Source of the DNA: Flavobacteriaceae bacterium
GTDB taxonomy: Bacteria > Bacteroidota > Bacteroidia > Flavobacteriales > Flavobacteriaceae
Assembly (NCBI GenBank): GCA_030633225.1
Contig: DAOVTF010000077.1
Span: 1-7,966 of the forward strand
Length of the DNA stretch: 7,966 nucleotides
Reading direction: 5' to 3'
Shown here: one piece after another, positions 1-5,752 of the stretch
Layout: every line of letters starts with the position of its first letter
Numbering within the stretch: position 1 is the first letter of the stretch
Notes under the pieces: generated by a model
Database searches by the model: none
What the model saw: only the letters and a program-made list of their open reading frames with translations
Told to the model about the DNA's origin: nothing
Made by a program: the position numbers and the translations under genes

Positions 1-531
1 ATAGCAAAGTAAATTTTCATCGATTTTAAAAGTGTTCTGTAGTAATTTCATTTCAAACTCAGAAATTATCAAGGTAAAATCACAGCGATAAATACTTGCT
101 AATTCTCTTTTAGTTAGGTCATTAACTAAATATTTTAAAGTGATTTCTTCTTTGTTTTTATAAGCTTGCTCACGAGCATATCTCAAAAAATGTAAATCTT
201 CAGTATCTAATATTTTTATTGCATTCGGGCAAATTTCAGAAACACGCCAACCAAATTGTTCTTCAGTCAAAAAACGATCAAATAATACTATATCCGGATC
301 TAAATCTTTGATTAATTCATCAAAATAGTTATGGTTTATTTTTATAGAAAAAGTATTTACATCTAATTTTTCTAGAGGGTAAGAAATATCTGTTTTTTGG
401 GCTGAACTTACAAAAGTTATATTATAATTGTTTTTTTTAAAAAAATCAATTAATTGTAACATCCTGCTACCAGCAGCAGTTGAATTGGGCTCAGGCCAAA
501 CAAAGCCAATGATTAGTATATTTTTACTCAT
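1..531 (-). CDS. Glycosyltransferase, GT4-like N-terminal part (C-terminus outside window)
   Basis: An open frame of 177 codons runs from an ATG at 531 to base 1 without a stop, so the gene continues past the left edge. The protein opens with a hydrophobic beta strand and turn (KNILIIGFVWPEPNSTAAGS, residues 3-22), typical of the first Rossmann strand and the glycine/serine-rich loop of GT-B glycosyltransferases. Later segments, LDPDIVLFDRF (about 77-87) and ILDTEDLHFLR (about 107-117), look like the donor/acceptor cleft strands of the same fold. There is no signal peptide, so it should act in the cytoplasm or at the inner membrane face. The sugar and acceptor cannot be inferred because the C-terminal donor-binding half is missing. 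It lies 50 bases downstream of cphA on the same strand and may be co-transcribed with it. The ATG is preferred because a stop lies a few codons upstream in frame (556-558). Family assignment is by recognition of related flavobacterial proteins. Confidence 0.72.
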   Translation of the reverse strand, partial: MSKNILIIGFVWPEPNSTAAGSRMLQLIDFFKKNNYNITFVSSAQKTDISYPLEKLDVNTFSIKINHNYFDELIKDLDPDIVLFDRFLTEEQFGWRVSEICPNAIKILDTEDLHFLRYAREQAYKNKEEITLKYLVNDLTKRELASIYRCDFTLIISEFEMKLLQNTFKIDENLLCY

Positions 532-581
532 TTCTTCTTCAGGCAATTCATTACTTCAAACATTTTTAATAAAATTCAGTT

Positions 582-3209
582 TTATAAAACTAATTCTCCT
601 TTAGCTTCTAAATTTTTAAACTTTTTAACAAGATCGAGAGCTTCGGGTATAACATCACTGCTTAAAACAATTAAAGAACCTTTAACAGCATTTTTAACAG
701 CAAAAGTAATTGCTTCCTTTTCAGAAGGTATTATTGTTATTTTTTTATTTGGGTCTTTCATTTTTATACCATCTTCGAGCATTTTAATTAGTTCTTCTTC
801 TGTTTTTCCTCGAAGGCGTTTATCTTGTCGAATAATAATTTCATCAAACATTTCGGCAGCAATACTTCCCATTTCGTTATTATCTTCTTCACGTCTATCA
901 CCAATTCCGGCTATAATACCAACTTTAACTGTTGCATCAAGGGCATCAGTAAAATCTTTAAGAGCTCTCATTCCAGCAGGATTATGCGCATAATCTAACA
1001 AAATATTAAAGTTTTTAAATTTAAATAAATTCAAACGACCTGGAGTTTGAGTAGCAGAAGGAATAAAAGTTTCTAATCCTGCTTTCATATCTTCAATGCT
1101 AATTCCTTGAACATTGGCTGCGATAATTGCTGGTAAAACATTTTGAATCATGAATTTTGCTTTACCTCCATATGTCAAAGGAATATCTTTTGCTTTCAAA
1201 ACTCTCATTTTCCATTCACCTCGGCAAATAGTAACATAACCATTTTCGTAAATCGCTGTTACACCTCCTTTACGTTGTAAAGCTTTAATATGAGGATTGT
1301 TTTCATCCATAGAAAATAAAGCTACATTGCAATCTAAACTTCTACGCATATCATAAACCAATTCATCATCGGCATTTAAAATTGCATATCCATCCGGTAG
1401 AACCGTTTCAGGAACAACTCCTTTTACTCTGGCTAACTGCTCAATAGTATGAATACCTTTTAATCCTAAATGATCAGAAGCTACGTTAGTGACAATTGCA
1501 ATATCACATTTTTTAAATCCTAGACCGGCACGTAGTAATCCGCCTCTAGCACATTCTAAAACTGCCATATTAACTGTTGGATCTCTTAACACAAATTCGG
1601 CACTTGCCGGACCTGTACAATCACCGGTCATGAGCAATCTATTTTGAATATAAACCCCATCACTTGTGGTATAACCAACTCTATATCCGTTCATTTTTGC
1701 AATATGCGAAATCAATCGGGTAGTGGTAGTTTTTCCGTTGGTACCAGTTACGGCAATAATTGGAATTCTACTTGTAGAACCATGAGGAAATAATTTGTCA
1801 ATTACAGGGGCAGCAACATTTCTAGGTAAACCTTTGGTAGGAGCGAGGTGCATTCTAAATCCGGGGCCTGCATTAACTTCAAGAACCGCACCACCAGTTT
1901 CAGATAATGGTTTTGATATATCTGTTGTCATAATATCAATTCCACAAATATCCAGATCAATTATTTTTGAAATACGCTCTGCCATTGATACATTTGCAGG
2001 ATGAACAATGTCTAAAATATCTTCAGCAGTTCCACCAGTACTTAAATTTGCTGTATCTTTTAAGATGAGCATTTCATTTTCTTTTATAATGGTATCCAAA
2101 TTATAACCGTTTCCTTTAATAATATTTTTAGTTAATTCGTTTACAGTTATCTGGGTTAGGATCTTTTCATGACCATAACCTCTTCGTGGATCACTGTTTA
2201 CTTTATCTATTAATTCTTGTAGGCTTGATTTACCATCGCCAATTACATGAGCAGGAGTTCTAATTGCAGCAGCAACCAATTTATTATTGATGACTAATAA
2301 ACGATAATCATCACCAGTTATGAATTTCTCAACAATAACTGCTCTTGAAATTTCTTTGGCTATATGAAAAGCCTCTAATGCTTCTTCATAAGAATTGATA
2401 TCTACAGTGATTCCTCTACCATGATTACCATCAATTGGCTTTATAACTAACGGAAAACCAACATATTCACAAGCTTCTTTTAAACTTCTTTCTCTACGAA
2501 TAATATCACCACGAGGGACTTCAACTTCTGCTTGTTCTAATAAGTATTTTGTATCTTCTTTATCACCAGCTAATTCTACTCCAATACTACTTGTTTCACT
2601 AGTTACAGTTGCCTGAATTCTTTTTTGATTTGCTCCATACCCTAATTGGCATAAAGAATATTTATTTAATCTTAACCATGGAATACCTCTTGACTGAGCT
2701 TCAGCAACAATAGATCCAGTACTTGGTCCCAAACGTTCATCTTCACGAATTTCTCTCATTCGCTGAATATCATCAGTCATATCATATTCTTCTCCTTTGA
2801 TCAAAGCCTCACAGATATCTACCGACATTTTAGCCGCAAATCTCCCAACTTTTTCTTCCATATATGAAAAAACAACATTATATACACCTTCTTCACCATA
2901 ACCGCGAGTTCTACCAAAACCTGTATCCATACCGGCTAAAGTTTGAACTTCTAATGCAATATGTTCAATAATATGTCCCATCCATGTGCCTTCTTCTACT
3001 CTTTGAAAAAAACCTCCGGGTGTTCCAACCGAACAACGATGTTCATACATGCTTGGAAATAAAGCTTCTAAACGTTCTCTAAAACCTTCAATTTTGTTAG
3101 ATGGCATTTCTTCCATTTCTTCAAGATCAAGAACCATTACAATGAGTTTATGTCTTCTTATAGACCAGTAATTTGGTCCTCTCATTGCATTTATACTTAG
3201 TATTTTCAT
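582..3209 (-). CDS. cphA: Cyanophycin synthetase (CphA1 type)
   Basis: This 875-residue protein matches the usual length of CphA1 (about 870-900). It polymerises L-Asp and L-Arg into cyanophycin in the cytoplasm, using one ATP for each amino acid added. The N domain starts MKILSINAMRGPNYWSIRR and carries HxxEH (H79, E82, H83). An ATP-grasp domain (about 210-480) adds Asp to the backbone. It shows LVIKPIDGNHGRGI (254-267), VEKFITGDDYR (293-303), GIDIM (423-427) and the metal-binding LEVNAGPGFR (443-452). A Mur-ligase-like domain (about 483-875) adds Arg to the Asp side chain. It shows the P-loop VTGTNGKTTTTRL (487-499), LECARGGLLR (551-560), NVASDHLG (575-582), TPGRLN (722-727) and DYAHNP (739-744). 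All three domains look intact, which argues against the reduced CphA2. The ATG at 3209 gives the canonical family N-terminus. The gene diverges from cphB and is followed 50 bases later by a glycosyltransferase gene. No signal peptide or frameshift is seen. Confidence 0.97.
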   Translation of the reverse strand: MKILSINAMRGPNYWSIRRHKLIVMVLDLEEMEEMPSNKIEGFRERLEALFPSMYEHRCSVGTPGGFFQRVEEGTWMGHIIEHIALEVQTLAGMDTGFGRTRGYGEEGVYNVVFSYMEEKVGRFAAKMSVDICEALIKGEEYDMTDDIQRMREIREDERLGPSTGSIVAEAQSRGIPWLRLNKYSLCQLGYGANQKRIQATVTSETSSIGVELAGDKEDTKYLLEQAEVEVPRGDIIRRERSLKEACEYVGFPLVIKPIDGNHGRGITVDINSYEEALEAFHIAKEISRAVIVEKFITGDDYRLLVINNKLVAAAIRTPAHVIGDGKSSLQELIDKVNSDPRRGYGHEKILTQITVNELTKNIIKGNGYNLDTIIKENEMLILKDTANLSTGGTAEDILDIVHPANVSMAERISKIIDLDICGIDIMTTDISKPLSETGGAVLEVNAGPGFRMHLAPTKGLPRNVAAPVIDKLFPHGSTSRIPIIAVTGTNGKTTTTRLISHIAKMNGYRVGYTTSDGVYIQNRLLMTGDCTGPASAEFVLRDPTVNMAVLECARGGLLRAGLGFKKCDIAIVTNVASDHLGLKGIHTIEQLARVKGVVPETVLPDGYAILNADDELVYDMRRSLDCNVALFSMDENNPHIKALQRKGGVTAIYENGYVTICRGEWKMRVLKAKDIPLTYGGKAKFMIQNVLPAIIAANVQGISIEDMKAGLETFIPSATQTPGRLNLFKFKNFNILLDYAHNPAGMRALKDFTDALDATVKVGIIAGIGDRREEDNNEMGSIAAEMFDEIIIRQDKRLRGKTEEELIKMLEDGIKMKDPNKKITIIPSEKEAITFAVKNAVKGSLIVLSSDVIPEALDLVKKFKNLEAKGELVL

Positions 3210-3314
3210 AATTATTTGGTTTAGTAAATTGTTTACAGAAATATTATAAATATAAACATTTTTTGCTAAAAAAATAGTTTAGTTTTGTCGACGTATTTTA
3301 TTAAAAAAAATAGC
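3210..3314. promoter_or_regulatory. cphA-cphB divergent intergenic region
   Basis: These 105 bases separate the two start codons and must hold the promoters for both genes, unless transcription enters from further away. The segment is strongly AT-rich with A and T runs. Toward cphB there is an exact match to the Bacteroidota -7 consensus (listed separately). Toward cphA, the minus strand of 3247-3254 reads TATATTTA, which matches TAnnTTTG except for the last base. No convincing -33 TTG lies at the expected distance, so the cphA promoter is only a weak candidate. I see no clear operator palindrome and no arginine-repressor-like box. Confidence 0.55.
3280..3287 (+). promoter_or_regulatory. Candidate -7 element (TAGTTTTG) of the cphB promoter
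   Basis: TAGTTTTG fits the Bacteroidota sigma-ABfr -7 consensus TAnnTTTG exactly. Transcription would start near 3293-3296, leaving a leader of about 20 bases before the ATG at 3315. The nearest upstream TTTG (3262-3265) is only 14 bases away, shorter than the usual spacing of about 17-23, so the -33 half is weak. The motif occurs often by chance in AT-rich DNA, and support comes mainly from its placement. Confidence 0.42.
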
Positions 3315-4175
3315 ATGCAAATAGTTAGGGGAACATTAATTCCTATAGGAGGAAATGAAGATAAAGGAAATGGTGAAAGTGAAGTGCATACCTTGGAATT
3401 TATTGATGAAGGAATTTTATCGAGAGTAGTAAAAGAAAGTGGAGGAAAAGATGCATCAATATTGATTATTCCAACGGCATCAAGAATACCAATCGAAATT
3501 GGAGAAAATTACCTAGAAGCTTTTAAAAAATTGGGATGTACTCAAGTTCAGGTTTTAGATATAAGAAGTAGAGAACAATCAGAAGATGAAAAATTCATCA
3601 ACATGATTAAAAATGCTGACTGTGTGATGTTTTCTGGTGGAAATCAATCTAAAATTACTGAAATTATTGGTGATTCTACAATTCATAGTGTTTTAAGAGA
3701 GAAATATATTAATGAAAATTTTGTTATTGCCGGAACAAGCGCAGGAGCAATGTGTATGTCAGAAGAAATGATTGCCGGAGGAAGCGGAACCGAAGTTTTT
3801 AGAAAAGGTGTTGTTACCATGAGAAAAGGTATGGATCTTATTTCTGGATTAATAATTGATTCTCATTTTATTAGACGCGGGCGTTTTGGAAGATTGGTTG
3901 AGTCGGTAGCAAAATTCCCTAATTTACTGGGTGTTGGATTGGCAGAAGATACCGGGCTAGTAATTAAAAATAGAAATGAATTTGAAGTGATAGGTTCAGG
4001 AATGGTTATTGTTTTTGACGGAAGTGAAATTACCCATAATAATGAAGAATTATTGAAAGAAGGAACTCCAATGACCATTACAAATTTAATAACTCAGGTA
4101 TTATCTAATGGTGACAGATATGATATTGAAAATAGAATTGTAAATATTCTTCCTATCGATTCTCCTTTTGTATAA
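3315..4175 (+). CDS. cphB: Cyanophycinase (peptidase family S51)
   Basis: Cyanophycinase is a cytoplasmic serine exopeptidase that degrades cyanophycin to beta-Asp-Arg dipeptides. From the ATG at 3315 the product has 286 residues. It begins MQIVRGTLIPIGGNEDKG, where GGNED (12-16) is a family hallmark. FSGGNQ (106-111) follows. The nucleophile elbow GTSAGAM has Ser142. DSHF supplies His184, and GLAEDTG supplies Glu211. These three line up at a constant offset of ten with Ser132, His174 and Glu201, the triad I recall from Synechocystis CphB. The frame stays open upstream to a TTG at 3285, which would add ten residues. I reject that start because the TTG forms the end of the candidate -7 promoter element, and because the ATG has the A-rich leader usual in Bacteroidota. 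The gene diverges from cphA and converges on the isoaspartyl peptidase gene with 19 bases between the stops. No signal peptide is visible, which fits intracellular granule turnover. Confidence 0.95.
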   Translation: MQIVRGTLIPIGGNEDKGNGESEVHTLEFIDEGILSRVVKESGGKDASILIIPTASRIPIEIGENYLEAFKKLGCTQVQVLDIRSREQSEDEKFINMIKNADCVMFSGGNQSKITEIIGDSTIHSVLREKYINENFVIAGTSAGAMCMSEEMIAGGSGTEVFRKGVVTMRKGMDLISGLIIDSHFIRRGRFGRLVESVAKFPNLLGVGLAEDTGLVIKNRNEFEVIGSGMVIVFDGSEITHNNEELLKEGTPMTITNLITQVLSNGDRYDIENRIVNILPIDSPFV

Positions 4176-4194
4176 TTTCCAAGTTTGATTGATC

Positions 4195-5124
4195 TTATTT
4201 ATATATAGAAACTTCTTCTTTATCTGCCGAAGATTTACAAGCTCTATACATTCCTTCCGTATTAAAAGGCATAGAAATATTACCCTGTTTATCAACTGCA
4301 ATTAATCCACCATCACCACCTATTTCTAAAATTCGTTTATTAATCACTTCATTTGCAGCGTCTTCAAGATTCATATCTTTATATTCCATTAAACAAGACA
4401 CATCATAAGCAACGACACCTCTTATAAAAAACTCTCCACTTCCGGTACATGAAACAGCACAGGTTTTATTATTCGCATAATTTCCGGCACCAATCATCGG
4501 ACTATCTCCAACTCTTCCGAATTTTTTGTTGGTCATTCCGCCAGTAGATGTTGCAGCTGCAATATTTCCGTTTTTGTCACATGCCACAGCACCAACAGTT
4601 CCAAATTTGCTGTCTTTTTTTAAACTGTGATCCAGTTGAAAATTATCGGTATCTTTTATTTCTAACCATTGTTGATGTCTGAGTTCATCGTAAAAATAAG
4701 TTTCGTCTTCTAATGAATAATTTAGTTGTTTGGCAAATTGCATGGCACCATCTCCAGCTAAAAAAACATGCTCACTTTTTTCCATTACATCTTTTGCCAA
4801 TGTTATTGGATTTCTAATTCCAGTTATTAAAGAAACAGCACCTGCATTTAAGGTTTTGCCATCCATTATTGAGGCATCCATTTCATGGGACTCATCAGCA
4901 GTAAAAACACTACCTTTTCCTGCATTAAAAAGGTGAGAATCTTCTAGTGATCTTACTGCAATTTCAACAGCATCAATTGCAGTACCACCTGATTCCAAAA
5001 TTTTATAACCCTTTGTCAAAGAATTATTCAAAGCTTTTTTATAATCCTTTTCTTTGTCTGGAGTCATCATACCTTTAACTAAGGTTCCTGCCCCGCCGTG
5101 AATTGCTATTGAAAATGTTTGCAT
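4195..5124 (-). CDS. iaaA: Isoaspartyl peptidase / plant-type (type III) L-asparaginase, Ntn-hydrolase
   Basis: This 309-residue protein belongs to the autoprocessing threonine-hydrolase family that cleaves beta-aspartyl dipeptides and, less well, asparagine. Next to cphA and cphB its likely substrate is the beta-Asp-Arg released by CphB, so it would complete cyanophycin breakdown to free Asp and Arg. The N-terminus IAIHGGAGT (6-14) and FNAGKGSVFT (66-75) are family motifs. Self-cleavage is expected before Thr176 in FGTVGAVA, giving an alpha chain of 175 and a beta chain of 134 residues. Thr194 (TSTGGM), Arg204 and Asp207 (GRVGDSP) and Thr227 (CTGSGE) sit at a constant offset of three from the active-site residues I recall for E. 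coli EcAIII (T179, T197, R207, D210, T230). There is no signal peptide, so it is probably cytoplasmic. The start lies 37 bases after the pseudouridine synthase stop, without a clear promoter between, so read-through from topB-rluE is plausible. The symbol follows E. coli usage. Confidence 0.93.
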   Translation of the reverse strand: MQTFSIAIHGGAGTLVKGMMTPDKEKDYKKALNNSLTKGYKILESGGTAIDAVEIAVRSLEDSHLFNAGKGSVFTADESHEMDASIMDGKTLNAGAVSLITGIRNPITLAKDVMEKSEHVFLAGDGAMQFAKQLNYSLEDETYFYDELRHQQWLEIKDTDNFQLDHSLKKDSKFGTVGAVACDKNGNIAAATSTGGMTNKKFGRVGDSPMIGAGNYANNKTCAVSCTGSGEFFIRGVVAYDVSCLMEYKDMNLEDAANEVINKRILEIGGDGGLIAVDKQGNISMPFNTEGMYRACKSSADKEEVSIYK

Positions 5125-5161
5125 ACTTTTATTTTAAAGCTTGAAAATTACAAATAGAAAT

Positions 5162-5752
5162 TTAATTAACCATTAGAACATTAACTTCTTTTACTTCTCC
5201 AACTTTCATATTTTTTAACTCAATTTTGCCAATTCTTATTCTTACTAATCTTAATGTTGGGAAACCGACTGCAGCTGTCATTTTTCTCACTTGTCTAAAT
5301 TTCCCTTCCCTTAAAGTAATAGAAATCCAGCTGGTTGGTCCATGTCTTTCATCTCTAACCTTTTTACTTCTTTTTTGAAAATTTGGTATATCGTTTAACA
5401 GCTCAGCTTTACAATTTTTAGTCCAGTATTTTATTCCTTCAAATCCTATTTCAACTCCATTCTTTAATTTGTTGATTTCTTTAGTTGTAATTAAACCATC
5501 AACTTGAACATAATATTCTTTTTCAACTTTATTGCTACGAACAAACTCACTCATTTTTCCGTCAGTAGTTAGTAACAATAGTCCTTCTGATTTTTCATCT
5601 AACCTACCTATCGCCATGATATTCTCAGGAAAATCAAATAACTCACCTAATAATTTTTTATTAGCCCTTTTGGTTTGATTATTAACAAACTGACTTAAAT
5701 AGCCATAAGGTTTATTAATAATATAATGCTTGTGTTTTCTAATGTTTTCCAT
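5162..5752 (-). CDS. rluE: RluE-like 23S rRNA pseudouridine synthase (RsuA/RluB/E/F family)
   Basis: The enzyme isomerises a specific uridine in rRNA to pseudouridine in the cytoplasm. The 196-residue protein starts directly with the catalytic-domain motif INKPYGYLSQF (12-22) and has no N-terminal S4 RNA-binding domain. That makes it most like RluE (217 residues in E. coli, which modifies U2457) rather than RsuA, RluB or RluF, which carry S4. The catalytic aspartate is Asp52 in IGRLDEKSEGLLLLTTDG (48-65). KEYYVQV (78-84), EGKFRQVRKM (149-158) and LRLVRIRIG (167-175) are the other family motifs. The ATG at 5752 lies inside the end of topB (14-base overlap), which suggests translational coupling and one transcript. 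No better internal start exists, since the next Met (46) would cut off the conserved N-terminal motif. The family is certain. The exact target uridine, and so the symbol, is inferred from the domain layout. Confidence 0.9.
   Translation of the reverse strand: MENIRKHKHYIINKPYGYLSQFVNNQTKRANKKLLGELFDFPENIMAIGRLDEKSEGLLLLTTDGKMSEFVRSNKVEKEYYVQVDGLITTKEINKLKNGVEIGFEGIKYWTKNCKAELLNDIPNFQKRSKKVRDERHGPTSWISITLREGKFRQVRKMTAAVGFPTLRLVRIRIGKIELKNMKVGEVKEVNVLMVN

Noticed and set aside
1795..2004. Plus-strand open frame antisense to the CphA ATP-grasp/Mur junction
   Set aside because: It is opposite strongly conserved cphA codons with no motif or leader of its own.
3247..3254. TATATTTA on the minus strand as the -7 element of cphA
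   Set aside because: It misses the final G of the consensus and has no -33 TTG at a fitting distance; such strings are common in AT-rich DNA, so it is mentioned only as a weak candidate.
4176..4194. Possible bidirectional terminator between cphB and the peptidase gene
   Set aside because: I looked for a stem-loop with flanking T and A runs and found no convincing inverted repeat.
4101..4301. Minus-strand open frame of 66 codons across the cphB/peptidase junction
   Set aside because: It overlaps the ends of two well-supported genes in other frames and its sequence is low-complexity and family-less.
5125..5161. TAATTTTC on the minus strand as a promoter for the peptidase gene
   Set aside because: One consensus base is wrong, no spaced -33 element is present, and the short gap fits co-transcription with the upstream gene at least as well.
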